A stretch of 14,785 bases of DNA from Peptococcaceae bacterium BRH_c23 (GCA_000961805.1 LADV01000214.1:1-14785); one strand, 5' to 3'. Counted from the first letter of the stretch, positions 1-6,433 are shown. Notes: generated from the letters alone by a model not told the origin. Translations and numbers: made by a program.

Positions 1-45
1 CACTTGATTTTCCCGGGACAAGAGATTATCGTGCCGGCACAATAG
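1..45 (+). CDS. C-terminal end of a LysM-domain protein (partial)
   Basis: The first 14 codons read HLIFPGQEIIVPAQ and then stop at a TAG. The pattern hLIfPGQ-x-I-x-VP is the typical last strand of a LysM peptidoglycan-binding repeat. This is therefore the 3' end of a gene entering from the left, probably a cell-wall or spore-coat associated protein. Nothing more can be said because only 14 residues lie in the window. The identification rests on one short motif. Confidence 0.5.
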   Translation, partial: HLIFPGQEIIVPAQ

Positions 46-125
46 TAGTACAGCACAGGTGTAGGCAAACCATTAGCTGCATCTATGAATAAAAATATAA
101 TTACTAAATAATGAAAGGAAAAAAG

Positions 126-376
126 ATGAATACAAACCAAAAGGCCGCAAGAGTTGCCGATATAACTTTACGCCAAGCTGCAATAATTGCAGGACTCGGC
201 TTAATAATCATGACAATAGCTGCTATTTTTGCTGAATTTGCTCGCACCGGTCTTACAGTTTGGGGAAAATCCTTATACCAGATTTCAACTTAACCATTGC
301 GATCTTTACTTTTATTGGGGAATTGGTGCTTATGTTCTGGCTTTTGATTAAGGGCGTAAAGGTTAAATTAGATTAG
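126..376 (+). pseudogene. DUF4386-family membrane protein, internally deleted remnant
   Basis: The ATG at 126 follows AAAGGA at 113-118, so it is the better start than the upstream ATG at 111. It opens a reading frame starting MNTNQKAARVADITLRQAA and continuing into one hydrophobic helix, then stops at 293. One frame over, from about 281 to 376, the sequence reads DFNLTIAIFTFIGELVLMFW and then LLIKGVKVKLD before TAG. As I recall the DUF4386 family, the first piece matches its N-terminus and the second its last membrane helix and tail. Those proteins are roughly 220-240 residues, so most of the middle is gone and the junction is out of frame. The function of the family is unknown. I read this as a dead gene with a large internal deletion. 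Confidence 0.6.
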
Positions 377-432
377 GAAAATGAATTTGCCGCCAAAGAA
401 AAACTTGAAATCGTTCTTGCGATAGAGAAATC

Positions 433-476
433 AACACAAAGGATTCCCGCCTGAATTAGCTGGAATCCCTTGTGTT
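433..476. terminator. Hairpin, possible terminator
   Basis: The 15-nt arms at 433-447 (AACACAAAGGATTCC) and 462-476 pair throughout with one G-T wobble, around a 14-nt loop, and ATTTG follows. It lies about 55 nt after the DUF4386 remnant and could be its former terminator. The T-run is poor, so termination activity is uncertain. Confidence 0.4.
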
Positions 477-588
477 ATTTGAAGGTTATCTCCTGGAACA
501 GCAACTTTCAACCACAGAGCTTATTCCTGAAATGTTTAATTTTATTGAACGTTCTTTAATTGGGGACATTCCTCCAACCCTAGAGTAA
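460..588 (+). pseudogene. Unassigned coding scrap
   Basis: Between a TAG at 457 and a TAA at 586 an open frame reads LESLVLFEGYLLEQQLSTTE and continues IPEMFNFIERSLIGDIPP. It has protein-like composition but no start codon with a ribosome site. Its last codons run into the GGGGACA arm of the palindrome at 562. Just upstream, in another frame (377-448), lies a second protein-like stretch, EFAAKEKLEIVLAIEKSTQR. Together these could be one frameshifted relic. I do not recognise the family. Confidence 0.25.
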
Positions 589-613
589 CGCTCCCAAGAG
601 GAGTTGTGTCCCC
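562..613. repeat. REP-like imperfect palindrome (GGGGACA...TGTCCCC)
   Basis: GGGGACA at 562-568 pairs with TGTCCCC at 607-613. Inside it, TCCTC at 570-574 pairs with GAGGA at 598-602. The shape, with GGGGAC/GTCCCC ends and an inner TCCTC/GAGGA stem, resembles dispersed REP-type hairpins in many clostridial and deltaproteobacterial genomes that are tied to REP-associated (Y1) transposases. Only one copy is in this window, so its repetitive nature is inferred. Confidence 0.45.
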
Positions 614-646
614 TAACATAAACTTAGGAAAACTGAGGAGGCAGAG

Positions 647-1036
647 ATGAGGAATAAAGTATTAATCAATCGGCGTAATTTCTTAAAAGGTTCTGCCATA
701 ATCAGCAGCCTGGCGGTAGCGGGGGGCTTCTGGAGGGCTGCTGAAAACGGGGTGTTCAGTACCGGGAAAGGCCCTGCTTATACGGCCTGGGAAACAAGTT
801 TTAATGGTTTAGAAGGATTAGTAAATGCAGCGATTTTAGCTGCTAATGCCCACAATGCCCAACCCTGGCTTTTCAAATTAGGAAACTCAACGATAGACCT
901 TAAAGCAGATACTGGAAGAAATCTCGGCCCTGTTGACCCTTATTTAAGAGAGATGTATATCAGTTTAGGCTGTGCCCTGGAAAACTTAATCGTTGCAGCA
1001 AAGGCACGGCTATTTTCTTACTTCCTATATCCTTGA
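647..1036 (+). pseudogene. Tat-exported Acg-type nitroreductase family protein, truncated
   Basis: The ATG at 647 follows GAGGAGG. The product begins with a twin-arginine signal: NRRNFLKGSA near residues 8-17, then a hydrophobic stretch SSLAVAGGFW. Residues about 60-118 contain AAILAANAHNAQPWLFKL and, after DPYLREMYI, SLGCALENLIVAAKA. These match the FMN-binding start of the Acg/nitroreductase family. As I recall, family members have about 330-380 residues. This frame loses similarity at about residue 119 and stops at 129. The break at about 1003-1008 is where an antisense UDP-glucose dehydrogenase fragment begins, so a rearrangement removed the rest. An intact protein would have been an exported flavin oxidoreductase of unknown substrate. 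This one cannot form a full flavin site. Confidence 0.65.
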
Positions 1037-1208
1037 GTTCACTCATAACATAATCGATAATGTTTTTGATCTGCAATCCATTTCGTTCCAGTACCGCCTT
1101 TAACAGGGGCAGTCCGGCATTTGCCTTACCCGCAAAACAAATCAAGAATTTTAAATCCTTGGCTAGGTATGGACCGCCAAAGCCGGGGCCGGGGTTAAGG
1201 TAATGACT
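1005..1208 (-). pseudogene. UDP-glucose 6-dehydrogenase fragment
   Basis: Read on the minus strand from about 1208 to 1005, one uninterrupted frame gives SHYLNPGPGFGGPYLAKDLK, then FLICFAGKANAGLPLLKAVL, and ends KNIIDYVMSELK...KKIAV. This is the catalytic core of the UDP-glucose/GDP-mannose dehydrogenase family: the GxGFGG-x-x-x-x-KD segment, a PLL-x-A-V segment, and the KKIAV that opens the C-terminal UDP-binding domain. In known enzymes the Cys nucleophile sits just after GFGG (GSCFPKD). Here that stretch is PYLAKD, so Cys is absent, as in some paralogues or after decay. Only about 68 codons remain of some 440. There is no start, and both ends abut unrelated sequence. Confidence 0.6.
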
Positions 1209-1242
1209 TAAGAAAACTGCCAGTTTACTTATTTGGACCGAA

Positions 1243-1629
1243 ATGCTACTTCACCTTATCGTTTTTATGATGCTAGTGGTTGCTGCAATTCTTATAGTTG
1301 TTGATTCAATCAGTAACTTCCACCATACCAATTTCTCACTACTAACACTCATTAATAATGCCCTGCTGCTTCTGATCATCAAGGAAATTATTTGGACCGT
1401 TCTTCGTTTTTTTAAGCAGGAAAAGTTTAGTCTTAGCCCTTTCATATATATAGGGGTAATTTCGAGTGTCCGGGAAATATTATTTTTAGGTATTAAAAAT
1501 TCCATCGAAAAAAACGTAGGGTTAAACCTTAGCCTTGAGATTCTAATTAACGCTGTTGTTGTCTTCCTATTAGTACTATCCTATTACCTTTTTAAAAAGG
1601 CACGGATTTTAGCTGGGCAAGATTCTTAA
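1243..1629 (+). CDS. PsiE-like phosphate-starvation-inducible membrane protein, start uncertain
   Basis: This 128-residue protein is almost entirely hydrophobic, with about four membrane segments near residues 2-22, 32-54, 66-84 and 99-117. Residues 41-83 (LLLLIIKEIIWTVLRFF, then FIYIGVISSVREILFLG) match the conserved core of the PsiE family, including the invariant-looking ...VREIL. PsiE was named in E. coli for induction by phosphate starvation; its biochemical role is not known. The ATG at 1243 lacks a convincing ribosome site (ACCGA precedes it). The frame stays open upstream only to a stop near 1205, right beside the edge of the UDP-glucose dehydrogenase fragment. The native start may therefore have been cut away. 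Position next to a Pho locus is suggestive, but I see no Pho box directly upstream. Confidence 0.5.
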   Translation: MLLHLIVFMMLVVAAILIVVDSISNFHHTNFSLLTLINNALLLLIIKEIIWTVLRFFKQEKFSLSPFIYIGVISSVREILFLGIKNSIEKNVGLNLSLEILINAVVVFLLVLSYYLFKKARILAGQDS

Positions 1630-1632
1630 AAA

Positions 1633-1752
1633 CTGCAACAGTTCCATTACTGGGGGAGGGTACACCCGGTTCAAAGATATTTTAGATATTCCGGTTACAT
1701 TGGCAAAGAAAGAACTACTAATGTAAAATTTGTATGGGATGAAGTCAACTAA
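1633..1752 (+). pseudogene. Unassigned C-terminal coding scrap
   Basis: Directly after the stop of the PsiE-like gene, and in the same frame, an open stretch reads LQQFHYWGRVHPVQRYFRYS and continues GYIGKERTTNVKFVWDEVN to a TAA. The aromatic and basic composition is protein-like, and it looks like the tail of a globular protein, but there is no start codon. I do not recognise it. Confidence 0.25.
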
Positions 1753-1786
1753 ATAGACTATAATGGAGCCGGTTACACGAGCCTAA

Positions 1787-1906
1787 TGGCCACAGAGGCC
1801 CGAAATCAAGCTCAACCCCTGCATCAGTTCAATGGTAACCGAACTAGCGAATGCGGCTCAAATGATCGCAGAAAGGGCTTTGTCGGTGGAACGCTTCAAG
1901 CTTTAG
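1787..1906 (+). pseudogene. Unassigned coding scrap
   Basis: Between stops at 1784 and 1904, one frame reads EIKLNPCISSMVTELANAAQ and then MIAERALSVERFKL. This has an amphipathic-helix look and may be a relic of a larger protein. No ribosome site precedes the internal ATG. The family is not recognised, and this could be chance. Confidence 0.2.
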
Positions 1907-1918
1907 GGTCAGGTATGG

Positions 1919-1958
1919 TAGAGATAACCCTGCAGAGCAAACTGCAGGGTTATCTCTA
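1919..1958. repeat. Perfect 17-bp inverted repeat with 6-nt loop
   Basis: TAGAGATAACCCTGCAG (1919-1935) is followed by the loop AGCAAA and then its exact reverse complement (1942-1958). There is no T-run on either side, so it does not look like a Rho-independent terminator. It lies between the decayed left end and the Pho promoter region. It could be a transposon-end or REP-type hairpin, or a protein-binding site. Confidence 0.7.
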
Positions 1959-2015
1959 TATCAAGGGAATTTCGGCGACTATAGGTTTCTGGAATGCTCA
2001 GTGATTTCGCACAAT

Positions 2016-2069
2016 TTAACAGGGTGTTTACACATCGATAATCTGATTTTAACTTTAATGTTGTAATAT
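2016..2069 (+). promoter_or_regulatory. Distal Pho-box array (candidate second phoP promoter)
   Basis: Boxes occur at exact 11-bp steps: TTAACA (2016), TTTACA (2027), a degenerate ATAATC (2038) and TTAACT (2049). Nine nucleotides later comes TAATAT (2064-2069), a 4-of-6 match to a -10. The geometry equals that of the two stronger arrays at 2150 and 5146. In Bacillus, phosphorylated PhoP binds such TT(A/T)ACA repeats on one helix face. It would start transcription about 190 bases before the regulator gene. It is weaker than the proximal array because box 3 and the -10 are poor. Confidence 0.5.
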
Positions 2070-2149
2070 ATATAATTCGATGAGGACTTTGAGTTGTTGA
2101 ATTTGAAAGGAGATGGATGGCTATATATAGTATCATCAGTCAATAATAT

Positions 2150-2203
2150 TTAACAATAACTTTACATGCCGTTCATTCAGACTTAACATACAACTATTAT
2201 GAT
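2150..2203 (+). promoter_or_regulatory. Pho-box array and -10 for the response regulator gene
   Basis: Four hexamers lie at strict 11-bp spacing: TTAACA (2150), TTTACA (2161), TTCATT (2172) and TTAACA (2183). After 9 nt comes TATGAT (2198-2203), a good -10. There is no separate -35, as expected for a promoter activated by PhoP bound next to the -10. This implies that the regulator gene is itself phosphate-starvation controlled, probably by its own product. Confidence 0.75.
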
Positions 2204-2268
2204 ATAGGTAGTTGTTCTTTTAGAATCAAAATTCTTAAAGGAGGGCCTTTATTGGAGGGAGTTATGGT

Positions 2269-2955
2269 GTGGCCAAAATTTTACTCGTAGAGGACGAGGT
2301 TCAAATTCAAGAACTAGTCCAGGTTAACTTAGAAAAAGATGGGTTTACTGTAATAAACGCCTTGAATGGCGAACAAGGATTAGAACTTGCCAGGAGAGAT
2401 AAACCAGACCTTATTATTCTTGATCTAACGCTACCCCTGATTGATGGATTTGATGTTATCAAAACACTGCGTGCACAGAAGGATACCCAAGCTATTCCAA
2501 TCATAATTCTAAATGCCAGCGACGATGTAATGGATAAAATTATCGGACTTGAGCTTGGCGCCGACGACTACTTATCTAAGCCTTTTAGTCCTAGAGAATT
2601 ATCCGCCAGGATAAAGGCTAGACTTAGAGAAGTTCAACGTAAAACTGATACCAAAGATAGCCCACTGAGGTGGGGAGGATTGGAGATCTCGAAAGAAAGC
2701 TATACTGTTACCCTAGCTGAAGAACCATTAAATTTAACTGTGAAGGAATTTGAATTACTAGTTCTCTTTGTAACAAATCCTTACCAGGTATTCAGTCGAG
2801 AATATCTAATTCAAAAGATCTGGGGTAACCTTTCCGGCACAGGTACCAGAGCACTTGATGTCCATATCAGTCATTTGCGCAATAAATTAAAATCTTTAGG
2901 ACCAGTTCTCGACTCGGTACGTGGAGTCGGCTACACTTTTGTTCGCAGAGTATAA
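2269..2955 (+). CDS. phoP: PhoP-type response regulator (OmpR family)
   Basis: This 228-residue cytoplasmic transcription factor starts at GTG 2269, after GGAGGGAG at 2253-2260. The receiver domain (residues 1-120) has the acidic pair E8-D9, the phospho-acceptor D52 in LIILDLTLP, and K104 in LSKPFSPREL. The usual switch Thr/Ser is replaced by Asn82 (IIILNASDD). The winged-helix domain (about 132-228) ends RALDVHISHLRNKL...VRGVGYTF, the OmpR/PhoB DNA-binding signature. ELGADDYLSKPFSPREL closely resembles Bacillus PhoP. A Pho-box promoter precedes it and pst genes lie downstream, which supports control of the phosphate regulon. No histidine kinase follows, which is unusual. I am sure of the family and fairly sure of the phosphate role. 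Confidence 0.85.
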   Translation: MAKILLVEDEVQIQELVQVNLEKDGFTVINALNGEQGLELARRDKPDLIILDLTLPLIDGFDVIKTLRAQKDTQAIPIIILNASDDVMDKIIGLELGADDYLSKPFSPRELSARIKARLREVQRKTDTKDSPLRWGGLEISKESYTVTLAEEPLNLTVKEFELLVLFVTNPYQVFSREYLIQKIWGNLSGTGTRALDVHISHLRNKLKSLGPVLDSVRGVGYTFVRRV

Positions 2956-2983
2956 AGATGGGAAACTTAACTCAAATTTTAGG

Positions 2984-3013
2984 TTGACATATTTAATGAG
3001 AGCAAAATTAATT
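2984..3013 (+). promoter_or_regulatory. Possible sigma-A promoter before the chemoreceptor gene
   Basis: TTGACA at 2984-2989 is a consensus -35. The matching -10 at 18 bp, TTAATT (3008-3013), is weak. An inverted repeat, TTAATGAGA (2993-3001) with TCTCATTAA (3015-3023), overlaps it and could be an operator or a weak hairpin. The chemoreceptor could instead be cotranscribed with the regulator gene 142 bp upstream. Confidence 0.3.
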
Positions 3014-3097
3014 TTCTCATTAATACCAATCAAAAAATATAAAGTTTGTGGCGTATCAGTGCAACTTTAGATTCATGTAAACTGGAGGTAAATCAGT

Positions 3098-4975
3098 TTG
3101 TCACGTCTTCACAAAAAAATGTCCCAATTTAATTATTTGAACAAAGACAAGGTGATAGTCAACGGTTTAAAGCGAATACGAGACTTAAAATTACCCAAAT
3201 TTGGACATTTAAATAAATCGAAGTTAATTGTAAACATTTTCAAGAGATTTCATAACTTAAAAATAGCTTTTAAGATTATATCTATAGTACTTTTTATTGC
3301 AACTTTTATGGGGGGAATCGGTTACACAGGCTATATTTTCTACCAAGAACAGAATTCTTCAATTAATGAGATGTACGCAAGTTCATTATTATCTGTTAAC
3401 CTTCTTAACGAAAGCTACGCCGATATCAGATCAATAGAAGCATTATCCTTGGAGATGCTTTTGGCTCCAATTGAAGTAATTCGACAACAAACAATCTTAA
3501 ATAAAATTCATAAACACGAGAATGCCTTTGATACATATCTTAACTCCTATGCCACCATTGCCCAAAATTCTTACGAAGCACCACGATTAGAAAAATTAAA
3601 AGAAGCCATTACTCAGTATAGGGCTGAAAGGCAGAAGGCCTTCGATATTGTTGATCAAGACATATTTGATCAGGCAACTAAATCAGATGCTTACTACTAC
3701 TATTCAACTAATGCCTTAGTTTATATTGATCAAATACATATAGTACTGGACGATCTTATTGCTTATAACAACAAAGCAGCAACCAAAACCATTGACCAGA
3801 ACAATCAAGATTTTCGGCAAGCCAGCAGAATTTTATTAATCCTCCCTTTCCTGGCAGTTATCATTGCCCTGACTATAGGAATAATCGTGGCGCGCCTCAT
3901 TGCCAAGCCTCTGCAAGCCATGATAAAAAGTGTGCAGCAAGTGGCGAGCGGGAATCTCGCTATCGAAGTGCAAAAAAGTCATTCATCTAATGACGAAACA
4001 GGGCAACTGGCTGATGCCTTCAATATCATGACGACTAACTTGCGTCATCTTGTAAGCCAAGTATCCCAATCCAGTCGGTTAGTTACAAACTCTGCCGAAG
4101 ATCTCCAATCTAACACAGCAGAGAACTCAAGTGCTGCAGAACAAATTGTAGCCGCAATGTCTGCAGCTGCCTCTGACACTGAAAAACAAGCGGTTACCAT
4201 TAATGACGCATCCGTTGCCATCCAACAGGTATCTGCAAGTGCTCAGCAAATCGCAGCTACTAGTAGCCTTGTTGCCGATCTTACTGAGAAAACAGCAATA
4301 ACAACCAAAAACGGTCAGAAAGCTATAGACAAAGTTGTTAACCAAATGTCCATTATAGGCGAGAGAACGGAGCAGATCCAGAAAACTATTACCAATCTTA
4401 CTTTGAGTAATGAGCAAATTCGCGATATTATTAAATTTATTCGTGGTCTTGCTGCACAAACCAACTTATTGGCTCTTAATGCTGCAATTGAAGCCGCACG
4501 GGCAGGCGAACATGGGCGCAGTTTTACAGTTGTTGCCGCAGAAGTGCGGAAACTAGCTGAACAGTCTCATGAAGCCTCTCAGCAAATTAGTTCATTGATT
4601 CATAAGAACCAGGACAATATTAACTCCACCGTTTCAGCAATGAATGCTGCCGCGAATGATGTTCAGGAGGGAATTAATGTTGTTGAGATAGCAGGCCAAG
4701 CATTTTCAACAAACCTTGAACACATAGAACAGGTTTCAACACAAGTTAGGGAAATCTCCTCCTCAATTCAGCAAGTTGCCATAGGTAATCAACAGATCGT
4801 CGACTCTATCTATAGTATCAGCAGTTTTAGCCAGGTTACTGCAGAACGGGTACAGTCTGTGACAGACACCATTGCGGTACAAGCAACTACCCTAAGCCAC
4901 ATGGCAAGGGAAAGTCAAGACCTAACCGTAATCGCCCAAGAACTACTAACAGCTATACAAGAATTTAAATTATAA
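3098..4975 (+). CDS. Methyl-accepting chemotaxis protein
   Basis: This 625-residue transmembrane chemoreceptor starts at TTG 3098, nine bases after GGAGG. Residues 1-56 are a basic cytoplasmic lead containing a 24-residue tandem repeat (LNKDKVIVN...KRIRDLK against LNKSKLIVN...KRFHNLK). TM1 is about 57-82. An extracytoplasmic, mostly helical region of about 160 residues follows, resembling a four-helix-bundle ligand domain. TM2 is about 246-268, HAMP about 266-320, then the long signalling coiled coil. Its hairpin tip near residue 451 reads [20 protein letters not shown], the contact site for CheA and CheW, followed by [18 protein letters not shown], where most receptors have VADEV. It lies between phoP and pstS, so phosphate or a linked cue is a possible ligand, but nothing in the sensor domain proves it. 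Confidence 0.9.
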   Translation: MSRLHKKMSQFNYLNKDKVIVNGLKRIRDLKLPKFGHLNKSKLIVNIFKRFHNLKIAFKIISIVLFIATFMGGIGYTGYIFYQEQNSSINEMYASSLLSVNLLNESYADIRSIEALSLEMLLAPIEVIRQQTILNKIHKHENAFDTYLNSYATIAQNSYEAPRLEKLKEAITQYRAERQKAFDIVDQDIFDQATKSDAYYYYSTNALVYIDQIHIVLDDLIAYNNKAATKTIDQNNQDFRQASRILLILPFLAVIIALTIGIIVARLIAKPLQAMIKSVQQVASGNLAIEVQKSHSSNDETGQLADAFNIMTTNLRHLVSQVSQSSRLVTNSAEDLQSNTAENSSAAEQIVAAMSAAASDTEKQAVTINDASVAIQQVSASAQQIAATSSLVADLTEKTAITTKNGQKAIDKVVNQMSIIGERTEQIQKTITNLTLSNEQIRDIIKFIRGLAAQTNLLALNAAIEAARAGEHGRSFTVVAAEVRKLAEQSHEASQQISSLIHKNQDNINSTVSAMNAAANDVQEGINVVEIAGQAFSTNLEHIEQVSTQVREISSSIQQVAIGNQQIVDSIYSISSFSQVTAERVQSVTDTIAVQATTLSHMARESQDLTVIAQELLTAIQEFKL

Positions 4976-5053
4976 TGAGGTCATACTTTATACCTATTAT
5001 TGTGTAATTTTCATGCCACATAAGACAAGCAAAATCCAAAATTCCCTGCAAAA

Positions 5054-5082
5054 CAAAGAAATAGTTACTATCGATTTCTTTG
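5054..5082 (+). terminator. Weak A/T-rich hairpin after the chemoreceptor gene
   Basis: CAAAGAAAT (5054-5062) pairs perfectly with ATTTCTTTG (5074-5082) around an 11-nt loop, and AATTTATAAC follows. The stem is short and A/T-rich and the T-run is broken, so it is at best a modest terminator separating the receptor gene from the pst promoter. Confidence 0.3.
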
Positions 5083-5145
5083 AATTTATAACTCATTCTT
5101 GACTGTAAAACACCTTTAATAAATAATGTCCTAAAGTTAAAAAAA

Positions 5146-5199
5146 TTAACCTTAACTTAACACAAACATCTCTGAGACTTTACAAACGTATTATATAAT
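5146..5199 (+). promoter_or_regulatory. Pho-box promoter of the pst operon
   Basis: Boxes lie at 11-bp steps: TTAACC (5146), TTAACA (5157), a degenerate ATCTCT (5168) and TTTACA (5179). Nine nucleotides later is a perfect -10, TATAAT (5194-5199). Spacing and offset are identical to the array before the regulator gene, which makes chance unlikely. Transcription should begin near 5206. This places the ATG at 5213 almost at the transcript end and supports the downstream GTG start for pstS. Confidence 0.8.
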
Positions 5200-5242
5200 C
5201 AAACTGTACTCGATGAATCAAAAATCAAGGAGGAATATCATT

Positions 5243-6367
5243 GTGTTTTTAACCAAAAGAAAAGTTTTCACAGGGATTATGGCTGGAGTACTAGCATTGG
5301 CTCTCGCCGGATGTGGGGCAAAAGCTCCAGCAGCAGACACCAGTAAAACTCCAAGTGAACAACCAAAAGCAGTAGTCAACGAGCCAAGTTCAAAATCAGT
5401 ATCTTTAACTGGGGCCGGAAGTTCATTTGTAAATCCTCTTATGACACAAATGGTTGACAAGTATCACTCTAAATATTCCCAATTACAAGTTAATTATCAA
5501 TCTGTGGGCAGCGGTGCAGGTATCAAACAAATTTCCGAACAAACCATTGATTTTGGAGCTACTGATGGTCCGATGACGGATGACCAACTGAGTAAAGCTA
5601 AGGGTGGAAAGATTTTGCAAATTCCTCTTTCTTTAGGTGCCGTGGCGGTTGTTTATAATTTGCCGAACGGACCACAAGAGTTGAAGATGAGTTCAGCAAA
5701 TCTTGCGGATATTTTCTTGGGAAAAATAACCAAGTGGAATGATCCCAAAATTGCAGCAGATAACTCAGGTGTTACCCTTCCAGATAGTGCAATAACTGTC
5801 GCTCACCGTTCTGATGGCAGTGGTACATCCTTTATCTTTACAGATTATCTGAGTGAAGTCAGTGCGGATTGGAAATCAAAAGTTGGCAAAGGTACATCAC
5901 TTAACTGGCCGGTTGGAGTGGGCGGCAAGGGTAATGAAGGTGTCGCTGGTGTTGTTAAACAGACCCCTGGATCGATTGGTTATGTAGAATTGGCTTATGC
6001 GCTGCAAAATAAAATTAGTTATGTTACTATGATGAACAAAGACGGAAAATGGGTACTACCCAGCGCGAAAGGGGCTAGCGCTGCAGCAGCTGCTGCTAAG
6101 ATTCCAGATGATATGAGGGTTTCCATCGTCAATGCTCCAGGGGCGGATGCCTACCCGATCGCTGGATTTGTGTGGGGTTTAGTGTATCAGCAACAAACGG
6201 ACAAAGATAAAGGGTTGGGTTTAGTTAATTTTATGGAATGGGCTATTCATGAGGGGCAAGATTTAGGCGAACCATTACATTATGCCAAGCTACCTGACAA
6301 CCTCGTTACTCGGATTGAAGCAATGCTTAAATCCATAACTTTTGAAGGTCAGGCTCTGCTGAAATAG
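5243..6367 (+). CDS. pstS: Phosphate ABC transporter, substrate-binding lipoprotein PstS
   Basis: This 374-residue lipoprotein binds phosphate outside the membrane and delivers it to PstCA. I place the start at GTG 5243, nine bases after AAGGAGG (5227-5233). An in-frame ATG at 5213 has no ribosome site and lies only a few bases from the predicted transcript start. The signal peptide (MFLTKRKVFTGIMAG...) ends in the lipobox LAGC, with Cys at residue 24. The mature protein shows the phosphate-binding PstS hallmarks: LTGAGSSFVNPL, YQSVGSGAGIKQ, DFGATDGPM, AHRSDGSGTSFIFTDYL and GKGNEGVAGVVKQTPGSIGY. These supply the Ser, Asp and Arg contacts of the phosphate site. It is the first gene of the operon and is driven by the Pho-box promoter at 5146. 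Confidence 0.95.
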   Translation: MFLTKRKVFTGIMAGVLALALAGCGAKAPAADTSKTPSEQPKAVVNEPSSKSVSLTGAGSSFVNPLMTQMVDKYHSKYSQLQVNYQSVGSGAGIKQISEQTIDFGATDGPMTDDQLSKAKGGKILQIPLSLGAVAVVYNLPNGPQELKMSSANLADIFLGKITKWNDPKIAADNSGVTLPDSAITVAHRSDGSGTSFIFTDYLSEVSADWKSKVGKGTSLNWPVGVGGKGNEGVAGVVKQTPGSIGYVELAYALQNKISYVTMMNKDGKWVLPSAKGASAAAAAAKIPDDMRVSIVNAPGADAYPIAGFVWGLVYQQQTDKDKGLGLVNFMEWAIHEGQDLGEPLHYAKLPDNLVTRIEAMLKSITFEGQALLK

Positions 6368-6403
6368 TGATTTAATTAAATAATATACAATTTTAGACAC
6401 GTA

Positions 6404-6433
6404 GGTATGGCTCAGCGTATGCTGGGCTTTGCC
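6404..6433 (+). terminator. Intercistronic hairpin between pstS and pstC (attenuator or mRNA stabiliser)
   Basis: GGTATGGCTCAGC (6404-6416) and GCTGGGCTTTGCC (6421-6433) form a 13-position stem with a GTAT loop, several G-T pairs and one mismatch. ACGTTATTTTG follows. In other bacteria a stem-loop at this place leaves pstS mRNA more abundant than pstCAB mRNA. That role is inferred here by analogy. Confidence 0.5.

Noticed and set aside
1786..2004. 72-codon open frame beginning at about 1786 and its minus-strand counterpart at 1909-2136
   Set aside because: Both run through the perfect hairpin at 1919-1958, have no ribosome site and give low-complexity products unlike any family I know.
2117..2146. 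Nine-codon reading frame (MAIYSIISQ) after AAAGGAG, downstream of the distal Pho array
   Set aside because: The ribosome site is only 4 bases from the ATG and the frame is too short to support. It could be chance within an A/T-rich leader.
2993..3023. TTAATGAGA/TCTCATTAA inverted repeat as terminator of the response regulator gene
   Set aside because: The stem is A/T-rich with a 13-nt loop and no T-run; it is as likely to be an operator or chance.
4127..4459. 110-codon minus-strand open frame inside the chemoreceptor gene
   Set aside because: It lies wholly within a well-supported gene on the other strand and has no ribosome site; it is a shadow of the coding pattern.
5213..5242. ATG 5213 as the start of pstS
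   Set aside because: It contains the real ribosome site AAGGAGG within its own codons, has none of its own, and lies a few bases from the predicted transcript start. GTG 5243 gives a normal lipoprotein signal peptide.
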